Below, piece by piece: positions 1 through 9,234 of a stretch of DNA of 64,000 nucleotides. Each line of letters begins with the position of its first letter. Position 1 is the stretch's first letter. The DNA comes from a virus: positions 62,001 to 126,000 of IMG/VR virus record IMGVR_UViG_3300046787_000316; one strand, 5' to 3'. The position numbers were made by a program, and so were the translations under genes. A model generated the notes under the pieces. The model was not told the origin of the DNA and ran no database searches. It was given only the letters and a program-made list of their open reading frames with translations.

Positions 1-1135
1 AATTTCTATCAATTACTTGTTGAATACAAGCCCAACCTACGTTTGAGTTCTCAATTACTAAAAGTGCGTTATTATATTCAGTTGCCAATGCCGTTAAGAA
101 ATTTCCAAAATCTTTAGTATCGATTTTACCTTTATATTCGGCAACTTGCGATGAATCCTCAATATCAATTACTTGGGCAGTGGAATAATCGGCTCCATCT
201 CCCCTCGCAACGTCTGCGGATATCATATATTGTCTATTGTAGTTAGGATGTTCCCATACCCATAGATTGCCATCGAATCCTCTTTTTTCAACCGGGTCCA
301 TTACATAGGTATCTTTATACCAAGTTAGTAATGCCGGGTCCATTACGGTATCTCCCGAACCAATAAAGTCACAATCACATTCCTGCGCTGCTCCTTTAAC
401 TCCTAAGATACGAGTTTGTTCATCTCTCCATTTTTGGTCACGTTCAGGGTGAACAGTCCAGTGTAAATTAATACAATTGAATCCGTTTTGACCGGCTTCA
501 CCTGCTACCCAAGTTTTATGAAAGAAGTTACCCACACCATTTGGTGTAGAAAGAATAATTGCCGAACCCCCAGTTGATAATGTAGATTGTGCTGATAACC
601 AAATCTCATCAATATCTCTAATAAATGCTGCCTCATCCACTACCAACAATGATAATGCTTCCGAACGTCCTGCATCCGGAGATGATGCGATTGCTTTTAC
701 TTGAGAACCATTTTTTAATTTAAGTGATAATTTGTTATCTTCTGCCGCTGCTGTACCACCATCTCTTAACCATACGGGTAAGAAATCGTGCATAACTCTA
801 ACCTTTTCTACGAGGTTTTTAGCTACGGTTACTTTGGTTGCAATAACCAATGCGTTAAAATCTTCGTTGAAAATCATTTTCCAAAGAATAAATCCCGCCG
901 ATAAGGTTGATAAACCTAATTGTCGAGATTTAAGAATGATATTAAATCGATTGTTTTTGAAGTCCGTTAAACAATCTTCCTGGAAAGGATAAAGGTGAAA
1001 GGGGATTTTCCCTCTCACCGGATGTTGAATAACACAATACTTTTTCATAAAGTAAATGGGGTCTAATGCACATTTACGATACTCTTCAGCGATTATTTCT
1101 TTTAGACTTTTCGTTGGTTTCCCTTGAACTGCCAT
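1..1135 (-). CDS. Terminase large subunit (T4 gp17-like), C-terminus beyond window
   Basis: DNA-packaging motor ATPase/nuclease that pumps and cuts concatemeric DNA at the portal. The 378 codons visible read from an ATG at the right end and are open to the window edge. An ATPase domain is seen with a deviant Walker A (KSRQLGLST, about residue 68), the RQxGxST form typical of gp17-type terminases, and a Walker B LLVVDEAAF near residue 165. A later ADVARGDGADYS segment matches the first acidic position of the RNase H-like nuclease domain. The end of the nuclease domain is missing only because the window stops. It starts 1 nt after the stop of the gene before it, so it belongs to the same late operon. 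The assignment is firm. Confidence 0.95.
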   Translation of the reverse strand, partial: MAVQGKPTKSLKEIIAEEYRKCALDPIYFMKKYCVIQHPVRGKIPFHLYPFQEDCLTDFKNNRFNIILKSRQLGLSTLSAGFILWKMIFNEDFNALVIATKVTVAKNLVEKVRVMHDFLPVWLRDGGTAAAEDNKLSLKLKNGSQVKAIASSPDAGRSEALSLLVVDEAAFIRDIDEIWLSAQSTLSTGGSAIILSTPNGVGNFFHKTWVAGEAGQNGFNCINLHWTVHPERDQKWRDEQTRILGVKGAAQECDCDFIGSGDTVMDPALLTWYKDTYVMDPVEKRGFDGNLWVWEHPNYNRQYMISADVARGDGADYSTAQVIDIEDSSQVAEYKGKIDTKDFGNFLTALATEYNNALLVIENSNVGWACIQQVIDRN

Positions 1136-1136
1136 A

Positions 1137-1778
1137 TTATTTTTTTAGTTTAATCTTCCAATATACACCAGCTCCAATGAATGGTGTAAGTGAACCATTA
1201 GTACCATCGGTTACTTTGTTGGTAACACCAGCTCCTAATTGATAAAGTTTTTCACCCTTAGTTTTGATTATAATACCAGCTCCCATACTTGAGATTACAT
1301 CGGTTTTATTAAATCCACCATTGAATCCCCAATATACTTGAGTTTTAGGTAATTCTTTTACAATTGTAGTTTCTTTAATAGTTCTTTGTTTAACACTTGC
1401 ATTAAAAGTTCTAAATGCTATTTTATTTTGTGTAATAGTATCAGTTACGGCTACAGTTCCTAATGAATCTGGCAATACCAATACATCCTTATAAACATTT
1501 TTAGAATAATAGTTCTGTAAGATAGCGGTTGTATCTACTATTGTAGGGATAACAACTTCTTTAATTGTTTCGTGGTAAATATCTTCACCTTTTTTCGTTA
1601 CCACTTTGGTTTTGATTACATCAATGGTATCTACCGTGTGTTTGATAACTTCGTATTTTTTACCATCAATTCTGATAGTTCTTCCTGGCATATTTCCAAA
1701 TGGATTGAAAAATTCCATTAATACAATTACAATTAATACTGCAATTGCAATATTTTTTAAATTCAAATACTTTTTCAT
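1137..1778 (-). CDS. Membrane-anchored hypothetical protein
   Basis: No family recognised. One N-terminal hydrophobic helix (about residues 10-23) after a KKYLNLKN start suggests a signal anchor with the rest outside the cytoplasm. The body is Thr/Val/Ile-rich and beta-prone, with repeated short charged strands, and the C-terminus has alternating small and hydrophobic residues (GAGVYWKIKLKK) resembling a small beta-barrel or beta-sandwich end. It lies between an unknown Cys-containing protein and the terminase with almost no spacing. A role in the cell envelope at lysis, for instance spanin-like, would fit the topology but is only a guess. Confidence 0.7.
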   Translation of the reverse strand: MKKYLNLKNIAIAVLIVIVLMEFFNPFGNMPGRTIRIDGKKYEVIKHTVDTIDVIKTKVVTKKGEDIYHETIKEVVIPTIVDTTAILQNYYSKNVYKDVLVLPDSLGTVAVTDTITQNKIAFRTFNASVKQRTIKETTIVKELPKTQVYWGFNGGFNKTDVISSMGAGIIIKTKGEKLYQLGAGVTNKVTDGTNGSLTPFIGAGVYWKIKLKK

Positions 1779-1781
1779 AAT

Positions 1782-2450
1782 TTAATTTTTTATAAGTTCT
1801 GGATGATTTAATTCACGTAACTTATTTTCTAATGCCAACTTACGTTCTAACAATGCTTCGATTGCATCATAAGCTCCATCAATATCACTTTGGATATCTG
1901 CTTTTACTTTATCAATATCAATATCCCATTGCCAGTTTTGAGTAGTCCCATCTTCATTTAAAATTTGGATTTGCTGACTCACTCCTTTTAATGCTTCTTC
2001 GTATTCATCTTTAACATCTCTAATGTATGCTAATTTATTCAAAGATATTTTATAATCTTCGTAGTAAGGCCAAGTCCCATCGGCTCTTAATTGGGTTTCC
2101 TCTTTTGCTAAGCAAGTGGCACATAATCCAGTCTTAGCTATCAATTTTTTATCAGCAGTACTATACTGAATTGTTTTACACTCTTCCGCTGAACAATTTG
2201 TTATTTTTTGTAAAAATTGTCTAACCTCATCGAATTTAGTAGTGTTAATTTTGAAACCATCTTTTTGTTCCCACTCCTTTCCTTCTTTATCAGTCCAAAT
2301 TTCACCTACTTCTCGTTTCTTTTCGGCTTCAACTTCGTATCCATGTACTCTTTGAGTATTATCCTCTCTACCAAATACAGTATCTATAATTAGTTTACGA
2401 GATGCGTGCATCCCCTTTGATTTTTCTTCGAAACTTGTTCTTTTTGCCAT
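1782..2450 (-). CDS. Hypothetical protein with Cys4 putative zinc site
   Basis: Function unknown. About 222 residues, charged and mostly helical, with four cysteines in the pattern C-x4-C-x18-C-x2-C around residues 86-113 (NCSAEEC ... CATC), which looks like a zinc-binding knuckle. The C-terminal third (ALLERKLALENKLREL) is a likely coiled coil. Its place two genes before the large terminase could suggest a packaging or small-terminase-like role, but no small-terminase signature is visible, so this is not claimed. The gap before it is very AT-rich and shows no clear promoter. Confidence 0.7.
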   Translation of the reverse strand: MAKRTSFEEKSKGMHASRKLIIDTVFGREDNTQRVHGYEVEAEKKREVGEIWTDKEGKEWEQKDGFKINTTKFDEVRQFLQKITNCSAEECKTIQYSTADKKLIAKTGLCATCLAKEETQLRADGTWPYYEDYKISLNKLAYIRDVKDEYEEALKGVSQQIQILNEDGTTQNWQWDIDIDKVKADIQSDIDGAYDAIEALLERKLALENKLRELNHPELIKN

Positions 2451-2496
2451 ATTATTTTATTTTATAACCTTTGTATATATGTATATATATTATTTT

Positions 2497-5400
2497 TTAT
2501 TCGTAAAAGATACCTAAAATTTGATTCAATGGTGCAAATGTGCCTGTTAATTTATAAGTGTTACCTTTGTAAACAAATACAATTCCCTCATTAGGAACTA
2601 TCTTATCAATTCCACCAATAGATTGTAATCTTGCTAATTCCTTTTTCAATTTATCAATTTGAGCAGGATTTCCAGCCGTTCTAACTTGCGCTGAAACTGA
2701 TTTTAATTTATCTTTCATTGAACGTACTGCCGTATCTGGGTTTGCTGTTAAAACTGAACCCATAAATGATAACACATCGGCTCCAACTCCTAAAAATATT
2801 TCCTCAAATGGTCTAATATTATCTTTTTGTTGTTTTGCTACGTTTACTTTATCATTATCAACCGCCCATTTTTGCAATGTAGGGTCTGATATTGTATTTA
2901 AACGGAAAGATTTATCATAGAATCCCCATCTTCTAATAAGAGCATCCTTTGTAAGTTTATCAACTTTTATTGGTGCTTTCTTATCAATGAAATTACCCCA
3001 CCACGCGGTATGGTATGCATCAACCCCATCACTATCTTTTAATCCAAATTCAGATTGTAATTTAGAAAGTCTTGAAAGGTATTGAGATTGTTTACTATCC
3101 AATACTTCGTTTTTAGGAAGTTCAGTTACCGGTGGCCCTTGAATTGTATATTTCGATTGAACGTGTCCATTGGTTTGTTTAATCATTCCAGCCAATATAG
3201 TTGCCGCACTTTGGTCAGCCCCAATTGCTACACCTTTTTCATCATAACAAGTTGTATTGTGGAATACTAATAATGGTTGTCCGTAAGGAATTACATTAAC
3301 AGATGTAGGCCATATTACTTCCAAATTCATAAAACATTGTCCTTCTTTGAATATTTTATCTTTTTGTGCTTTTGATAATCCACTAATAGCGGCAGTTAAA
3401 TCTTTCATAGCGTAGTTGTACGCATCTGTTAAACCACCTCTACCACCAAACTTAGCCGCAACATCCTCTATACCCATCGCATTTGCTCCTGCGTTTGCCA
3501 AATGTCCTTTATTACGAGCTGCAATTAATCTTCCGTTTTTCCAACTGATTGCCAATGCCTGTCCATCGGTTTTTTCTCTTGTCAATTCCAATTTACCAGT
3601 CAATGCTCCTTTTATGATATTTTTTAAATCACCAAAAGTTAAATCCATATCATCAAATGGATGCGACATGTGTCCGTATGCCCCACCTTCCAATAGTAAT
3701 CCTTCATTAACCATTTTAGGAGCTGATGATTTAAAATCACCCTTTCTCATTATGGTTTTTGCGATTACTTTATTTGCCGATTTAACAAATGGAATATTAA
3801 TATCACTTCTACTATCGGTAACAACAATCTCCTTATATTTGTTTATGAAATCAGTAAATTCCTTTTTATGTTTTGCTAATCTTTTAAAAAATCCAGTCAA
3901 TTCGGCATCTGATATTTCTTTGCCATTTCTCGGGTCATTTACTCTATCGAAAAAATGTTTAGTAAATTCAATATCTTCGGGTGACATTTGAGAATCGGCA
4001 TACTTTTCAATTTGATTCAAATTCGATTGAGCCATTTCAGCCAAACCCAATGCATCCGTATAATCGGTTACCTCTTCATAATCACTATATCGTAATTCTT
4101 TTGCAATTTTATCCCAAGATGAATTTGGATTCTTAGTAACAACAGCTGCTATCTTTTTTCTTGTAAAAGAACTAGCTCTATCATACATTTTTTTAATTGC
4201 TTTGTAATGCCAATCTTCGTTATGCACTTCGTTTGTGTTATTTTTTTCTTCTGCTCTTGGAATTCTGAATGTAGTTGCCTTTTTGCCATTAATCGTTGGC
4301 ATTCCGTGGTCATCTACACCAATATCTTTTACTGTAACTTTTTTGTTTTTAAACTTTCCCATCAATAAAGTATCACCTTTATCAACATCTAAGTTAATAT
4401 CTTCATTATAAATTTGTTTGTTAATTCTACCATATTCCCTCATTAGAATTCCTGCTACCGCATGGGCTTTGTTCTCAATATCAGAGCCATCTGCTCCATC
4501 TTTTTCAGAATCAGTAACTAACCCCATTTCATCTTGCTTTCTATGTACCATCTCATGTGCAATAGTTCTCAAAATATCAGCAGTCAATCTACCTTCGGTT
4601 GCAACATATATCTCTTTAGTTTCAGGACTATACCCACCTAATGATGTTTTAACTTCTGCAAATTCTCTTCCACCAACTAATGTTACTTTAGGAGTTTCTG
4701 CTAATTTCAAACGTTTAGTGGCATATTCTACAAAGTGCTGAATTGAATTTTGCTTAGTATCTGAAAGATTTTCATTAATACCTTGCATCAATTGCTGTGC
4801 ATCTTGTTGTGGTTTTTGTTTTTTATACGATTCAATGGATTCCAACATCTGTTCATCAGTCATTTGATATGTTTCCATTTTTTTCAATGCCGATTTAATA
4901 ACATTTGCTGATATTGTTTGGTAATCTTCCATACCATTGATTCCTTCTAATAATCCACCGGTTGCTGTTGATAAACCTGCGCCAACTCCAGCGGCAGAAC
5001 CGGCTCCCAATCCCATTGCTTCCAATGTAGCATGTTTACCAATATCTTTTAATAAGTGTAATCCAAATCCACCTACCCCATGAGTAAACGCACCAGCTGC
5101 ACCATGTAATGCGGCACCACCAGCGGAAGCAACCGCTTGTCCACCCATAATTGCCTTAGCCGCTGCTACTCCTGCGCCACCTAATGCCATTGAGCCCAAT
5201 AAAAGTCCAGTAGTTGTAGCGGCAGTTTTCATAGCCCCTATTTGTTTTTTACGAGTTTCATCGGAATATTCCCATTCACCCGTTTCTTTGTTTTTGGTTG
5301 AACCTATTTTTTGCCCATTTGCCAATGCTTTAACCGCATCAGCTGTTCCACCCCAAGCTTCTTTTTGGTGATGTGCCCAATGAATCACTCCCTTACCAAA

Positions 5401-6669
5401 TGCCTTGGTTGCATTTTTAATATTATTCCAAGCCCCTTTTCTTTCAGAAGATTGTGGGTTATTTGTAGAGTCTAAAGTTTTCTTATCATCATCCGATAAT
5501 TCACTCTTAGCTTTATCTAATTTTTGTTTAATTTCGGCATCCTTCTCATTACCTTTAGGCATTTCTGCTTTAGATTTTAATTCAGAACCACTTAGTTTTT
5601 GTGGATTTGGTAATTCAGGTTCGGATGGAGTTTCCCCATTACCTTTATCTGCTTTACCTTGAGCCGTTTGGTCTTTCTTAACGGGTTGACCGGGTGCAGC
5701 TGGCTTAGCCGCTTGAGTAGCTGCTTTACCTTTTTGTGCATTTGGTTCGTTAGCAGGCGCATCATCCGGTCCTACCATTTTTTTAGCCTGAATATGAGCA
5801 GGATGTTCTTTTGCTAAACGTAATGCTCCTCTAACTGTAATCTTTTTCTTCTTACCATCGGATGCCGTATAATCAAATTCCTTATCCATTATAGGATTAC
5901 CACCATCAGCTTCTGTAAAATAATTTTTAACGAATTGTTCAAATATATCTTCAGCGATAGCTCTATCCATTATCTCTCCAATCGGGTCGTATGGTGCTTT
6001 ATTTCCATCAAATGCCTTTTTCTCATCATCTGGATGTTCCGTTTCATGTCGTGTTGGATGTGGCTCAGGTCTTAACGCAGAAGATGGTTCTGTATTTATA
6101 GATTCATTTAATTTACCTGTTATCATATTGAATATATCTTTATCAAATTTTGGATATGCTTTTAAAAATCCTTTCTTTTTTGCTTCATCATCCCCATTAC
6201 CTAACCAACTACGAACATCAGTTCCGCTAATTGCGTTGGTTTCAGCGGGCACTGGATACACATAACCTATTTCACCATACCCATATCCCGTCTTACCATT
6301 ATATGGTTTAAAATACTTCCCAGCCAATCTATCAGCATCTTTTTGTCCAACGGCTGCAATGTATGCCGTAGTTTTATCATCAAATTTACTTAAAATTTCT
6401 TTTGGAGCGTATGGGTTACTAACATTTACTATTTTGTTTGAAGGTATCCCAAACATCTTAGTCATAATTTTTACCTTTTCATTGAAATTGAATGGTGATT
6501 TATCATTATTTGTTACATTTGATGTACCAATATACACATTGTTAGCACCAAATTTTGATGCCAATTTTTGGTATGTTTTATAATGCCCTTGATGGAAGGG
6601 TTGAAATCGACCAGCATATACTACTATGGTCTTTTTAACTTGCGGTTTGTCTGCTTCTTTCAAATTCAT
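2497..6669 (-). CDS. Giant fusion: nucleotidylyltransferase + HExxH metalloprotease-like + nucleotidyl-ligase-like domain
   Basis: A 1390-residue multidomain protein. Residues 13-185 are an NMNAT/cytidylyltransferase-type domain with the HIGH-class motif GRFQPFHQGH (20-29) and ISGTDVR (147-153). Residues 300-420 are Ala/Pro/Lys-rich linker. Residues 478-575 are a Gly/Ala-rich hydrophobic stretch that could insert in or cross membranes. An AHEMVHRKQDE zinc-protease motif sits at 704-714. The C-terminal 400 residues resemble an ATP-dependent DNA/RNA ligase: KTDG (K1033) as the adenylation lysine, FMNLEVIW near 1113-1120, EGIVFVYKG (1361-1369) and YKLTG (1372-1376) as motifs IV and V. Domain calls come from motifs. 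How the parts act together is unknown; the hydrophobic segment and late-type leader suggest a virion or ejected protein. Confidence 0.8.
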   Translation of the reverse strand: MNLKEADKPQVKKTIVVYAGRFQPFHQGHYKTYQKLASKFGANNVYIGTSNVTNNDKSPFNFNEKVKIMTKMFGIPSNKIVNVSNPYAPKEILSKFDDKTTAYIAAVGQKDADRLAGKYFKPYNGKTGYGYGEIGYVYPVPAETNAISGTDVRSWLGNGDDEAKKKGFLKAYPKFDKDIFNMITGKLNESINTEPSSALRPEPHPTRHETEHPDDEKKAFDGNKAPYDPIGEIMDRAIAEDIFEQFVKNYFTEADGGNPIMDKEFDYTASDGKKKKITVRGALRLAKEHPAHIQAKKMVGPDDAPANEPNAQKGKAATQAAKPAAPGQPVKKDQTAQGKADKGNGETPSEPELPNPQKLSGSELKSKAEMPKGNEKDAEIKQKLDKAKSELSDDDKKTLDSTNNPQSSERKGAWNNIKNATKAFGKGVIHWAHHQKEAWGGTADAVKALANGQKIGSTKNKETGEWEYSDETRKKQIGAMKTAATTTGLLLGSMALGGAGVAAAKAIMGGQAVASAGGAALHGAAGAFTHGVGGFGLHLLKDIGKHATLEAMGLGAGSAAGVGAGLSTATGGLLEGINGMEDYQTISANVIKSALKKMETYQMTDEQMLESIESYKKQKPQQDAQQLMQGINENLSDTKQNSIQHFVEYATKRLKLAETPKVTLVGGREFAEVKTSLGGYSPETKEIYVATEGRLTADILRTIAHEMVHRKQDEMGLVTDSEKDGADGSDIENKAHAVAGILMREYGRINKQIYNEDINLDVDKGDTLLMGKFKNKKVTVKDIGVDDHGMPTINGKKATTFRIPRAEEKNNTNEVHNEDWHYKAIKKMYDRASSFTRKKIAAVVTKNPNSSWDKIAKELRYSDYEEVTDYTDALGLAEMAQSNLNQIEKYADSQMSPEDIEFTKHFFDRVNDPRNGKEISDAELTGFFKRLAKHKKEFTDFINKYKEIVVTDSRSDINIPFVKSANKVIAKTIMRKGDFKSSAPKMVNEGLLLEGGAYGHMSHPFDDMDLTFGDLKNIIKGALTGKLELTREKTDGQALAISWKNGRLIAARNKGHLANAGANAMGIEDVAAKFGGRGGLTDAYNYAMKDLTAAISGLSKAQKDKIFKEGQCFMNLEVIWPTSVNVIPYGQPLLVFHNTTCYDEKGVAIGADQSAATILAGMIKQTNGHVQSKYTIQGPPVTELPKNEVLDSKQSQYLSRLSKLQSEFGLKDSDGVDAYHTAWWGNFIDKKAPIKVDKLTKDALIRRWGFYDKSFRLNTISDPTLQKWAVDNDKVNVAKQQKDNIRPFEEIFLGVGADVLSFMGSVLTANPDTAVRSMKDKLKSVSAQVRTAGNPAQIDKLKKELARLQSIGGIDKIVPNEGIVFVYKGNTYKLTGTFAPLNQILGIFYE

Positions 6670-6673
6670 ACAT

Positions 6674-6681
6674 ATAAATAT
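6674..6681 (-). promoter_or_regulatory. ATATTTAT late-leader motif
   Basis: On the minus strand the leader reads GATATTTATAT a few bases before the ATG of the 1390-residue fusion gene. The same 11 bases occur before the structural gene starting at 37926, and the ATATTTAT core precedes five other late genes. It may be a late promoter element or a translation-initiation leader. Confidence 0.4.
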
Positions 6682-6683
6682 CT

Positions 6684-7679
6684 CTATAATAGACTTTGGT
6701 AAATATTTTTTTGAAAACTATACTTCTTTCCTATTATTTTTTCTAAATTGACTATAAAATGGGGTTCTAATTTATTTAATTTATAGTATATCATATTTTT
6801 GAATACGTTTAAATTTCTACCACCAAGTAAATGTAGGTATCCTTCAAAATTATAATCTATTAGCTCCTTCATTTCTTTTGGAGCTGCTGTTTCTAAATTA
6901 TCTGTATAAAAACGATATTCTCTATCTCTAACTATTATCTTTGTAAATCCATTAGTTTCCCAAAAATCTATCATATTCTCATTTGAACAAAATAAAACTT
7001 CTAAATCCAAATTCACATTACGTTTCAGTAAAGAACCAACAATTAAAACCTGTTCCATTACTGCGCCAGGGGTTGTTGAGTTTGGAAATGATTTTACTAT
7101 TTTTTTATTTTCTTTTATAAATTCAAATATTTCGCTATAACCATCCGATAATGCTTTCCAATCATTACCACCAACCACATTACAATTATATGCCAATAAT
7201 GGTCTTGATTCTTTTATAAAATCATAATCATAATTTTCATTTAAAAATGAAAAAAAGTTTAAATAGGTACGTTGCCAGTTAATAACATCATCCATTGGAC
7301 TTTGCTCATTGATACGTTCTTTAAATCCAAATAAAAATGGAGAATTGAATCGTTCAAAATCAAAATCTTCAAAAAAGATAGTATCATAATCTATCTGAAT
7401 GAATGGTTCGGTTTGTATTGAGTTTGTATAGATTTTACTAATAGCAAAAAATGTATTATCATCAATAAACTCTTTGAGTTCATTTTCAATGTTTTCGTAA
7501 AAATCCAATTCAATAGAATATTTCTTCAATAATTCTATAAATTCAGTAGTTGAGTATATACCAACCGTATATCCCAATTTTCTAAGAATTGTTGATGAAT
7601 ATTTAATACAAATTGCATCAAAAAATGTATATTCCGAATCAATACCCTTTAACGGAATATATGAATAAAATATTTTCAT
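6684..7679 (-). CDS. Putative glycosyltransferase (DUF6734-like)
   Basis: About 331 residues with the outline of a GT-A-type glycosyltransferase seen in Bacteroidetes surface-glycan loci. The N-terminus (MKIFYSYIPLKG) is followed by a helix-rich section in which a person-like 'lines up the pieces' pattern, KLGYTVGIYST, resembles DUF6734 proteins. A DxD-type metal/sugar-nucleotide site is visible as QIDYDTIFF near residues 95-103, and NVVGGND near 165 suits an acceptor loop. It is the last gene of the glycan island before the giant fusion gene. Donor and acceptor are not readable. Family assignment is from memory of the motif pattern and moderately sure. Confidence 0.6.
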   Translation of the reverse strand: MKIFYSYIPLKGIDSEYTFFDAICIKYSSTILRKLGYTVGIYSTTEFIELLKKYSIELDFYENIENELKEFIDDNTFFAISKIYTNSIQTEPFIQIDYDTIFFEDFDFERFNSPFLFGFKERINEQSPMDDVINWQRTYLNFFSFLNENYDYDFIKESRPLLAYNCNVVGGNDWKALSDGYSEIFEFIKENKKIVKSFPNSTTPGAVMEQVLIVGSLLKRNVNLDLEVLFCSNENMIDFWETNGFTKIIVRDREYRFYTDNLETAAPKEMKELIDYNFEGYLHLLGGRNLNVFKNMIYYKLNKLEPHFIVNLEKIIGKKYSFQKNIYQSLL

Positions 7680-7798
7680 TAAAAGTTTTTATATACGAAC
7701 GGGTCTCTTTTTTTAAGTTCCTCTAATTTCTTTTTAATTCGTTTTTTCATTTTATAGGCATCATACCATTTTATGAAAAGTTTAATTGGATTTATCAT
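7679..7798 (-). CDS. 39-residue basic microprotein
   Basis: A tiny gene that fits exactly between two larger ones. Its ATG overlaps the TGA of the preceding glycosyltransferase (ATGA) and its TAA overlaps the ATG of the next gene by one base (TAATG). The product begins MINPIKLFIKWYDAYK and is strongly basic, with an amphipathic Lys-rich helix and the tail KKRDPFVYKNF. Short proteins with a similar LEELKKRDPFVY-like ending occur, as I recall, in other marine and T4-like phages. The double stop/start coupling is the main evidence that it is translated. Function unknown. Confidence 0.65.
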   Translation of the reverse strand: MINPIKLFIKWYDAYKMKKRIKKKLEELKKRDPFVYKNF

Positions 7799-9234
7799 AA
7801 TATTGATTTTGTTAATTTTGGTATTAGATTATCTTTATCTGTTAATTTTAAAAAATGATAATGGTCTAATGATATTTTTTTACTACCAATATCGTACATC
7901 AATGCTTTGTTGTGTAAAATATTTGGTAACATCTTAGTAACCATTTGTTTTAATTCATCTATACTATAACTATTTAATCTGGTAATTTCATCGAAAATCA
8001 TTTGCAATCTCTTAGTTGGATTTGGCTCTGAATCATATCTCTCATCTATTAATGGATGAAACGTTTTAAATCCAAACTCATTTTTTAAGAATTTTAAAGA
8101 ATTAGCCGGTCCAATTAGTATAAATGGATGCCCATGTACAATTGGTTTCCATATTTTCTCCGAAAGATATCCACTTTCCTCATAAAATAATGTTTCCGAT
8201 ACTATTGATATCAATGAATTCAAATATAGTTCTTTATTTTCAAATCCATACCCCCACACATTTCCAATATCGGCATAATCTACTATCTTTGGCGAAGTAG
8301 ATTGAATATATTTTATAAATTCGGTATATTCGTTCTTTTCCAATTTCATAGATAAATCAGCAAGAGCAGGTGGTGTCATCAATTCATAATCATAACTAAC
8401 TAAGTTATCTTCTAACATATTCTGCTTCCATAGATAATATAATACTTCCAATCTATGTACTCTAATACGTCTATTTAAGTTATTAAATTTATATTTCTTA
8501 TTACTAAAGTCCGATACCTCATCTTCTAATAGAAAATTGTAAGATGTTTGCTTATGGTCATCTTTCCAAAAATGATAATCATCTTTATTCAATTTTTTAA
8601 AATATTCCTCTGCCTTTGAATTCAATGACCAACAGAAATGAATCAACTTTGGCATATTATCACCAAATATTGGCTTCATCATACTTTCTAAATTGAAATC
8701 GTTGTGGCAAATGATTATCTTATTAAATGGAATGTTTAAATCCAATAAACATTTATATAATTTGATTAGTTGGTATTTACTTATATTACCATCTATAACG
8801 TAATTTATAGTAAGAGTTCCACCCCAATCTCTAATTTCTTCCAAAGTTTTCGATGGAATTAATTTACTGAATGGTATATTGTTAGAAAATCTGTCTAAAC
8901 CTAAGAAGTTTGCAATATCCCCATAAGGTTCTATTAGATAATACCATTCGTAATAATTACCACGTTCTCTATCACGTATTACACTATGTACAGAACGAGT
9001 TTCTATTCCAAAATACCCAGGGTTTCCCATTTCATCATTTAATTGAACATTGAATCTTGCATTGAATACCGGCCATACCGATTTTAATTTATCAGTAAAG
9101 AAGTGTTCGGATGAATCAAAATGCCAATCAGTTTGATATGCGAATTCTAAAAATTTAGGATTAAGACAATTGGGAACTTCGTTATATGGAAATAACACAT
9201 CGTATGCAACTATTATCTTTTCAGTATTATTCAT
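7795..9234 (-). CDS. Putative glycosyltransferase, fucosyltransferase-like family, copy 1
   Basis: About 479 residues. The C-terminal half has the pattern of a GT-B enzyme related to GT10-type transferases: a NLNRRIRVHRLE segment near 250-265, then SETLFYEES, then SEKIWKPI followed by HPFILIGP and GFKTFHP. The SEK..KP motif is the usual sugar-nucleotide-binding signature in that group. A second gene in the island (15142-16461) shares SEK.(F/W).PI..(H/Q)PFI, GFKTF.P and the trailing R(F/L) helix, so the two are paralogs. Its start overlaps the methyltransferase gene by 8 nt. Donor sugar unknown. Confidence 0.65.
   Translation of the reverse strand: MNNTEKIIVAYDVLFPYNEVPNCLNPKFLEFAYQTDWHFDSSEHFFTDKLKSVWPVFNARFNVQLNDEMGNPGYFGIETRSVHSVIRDRERGNYYEWYYLIEPYGDIANFLGLDRFSNNIPFSKLIPSKTLEEIRDWGGTLTINYVIDGNISKYQLIKLYKCLLDLNIPFNKIIICHNDFNLESMMKPIFGDNMPKLIHFCWSLNSKAEEYFKKLNKDDYHFWKDDHKQTSYNFLLEDEVSDFSNKKYKFNNLNRRIRVHRLEVLYYLWKQNMLEDNLVSYDYELMTPPALADLSMKLEKNEYTEFIKYIQSTSPKIVDYADIGNVWGYGFENKELYLNSLISIVSETLFYEESGYLSEKIWKPIVHGHPFILIGPANSLKFLKNEFGFKTFHPLIDERYDSEPNPTKRLQMIFDEITRLNSYSIDELKQMVTKMLPNILHNKALMYDIGSKKISLDHYHFLKLTDKDNLIPKLTKSIL

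Noticed and set aside
1782-2450. Calling the Cys4 protein small terminase
   Set aside because: No small-terminase helix-turn-helix or family match visible; location alone is weak.
3416-3991. 191-codon open frame on the plus strand
   Set aside because: It lies wholly opposite the giant fusion gene, has no domain features, and reads as a low-complexity mirror of the coding strand.
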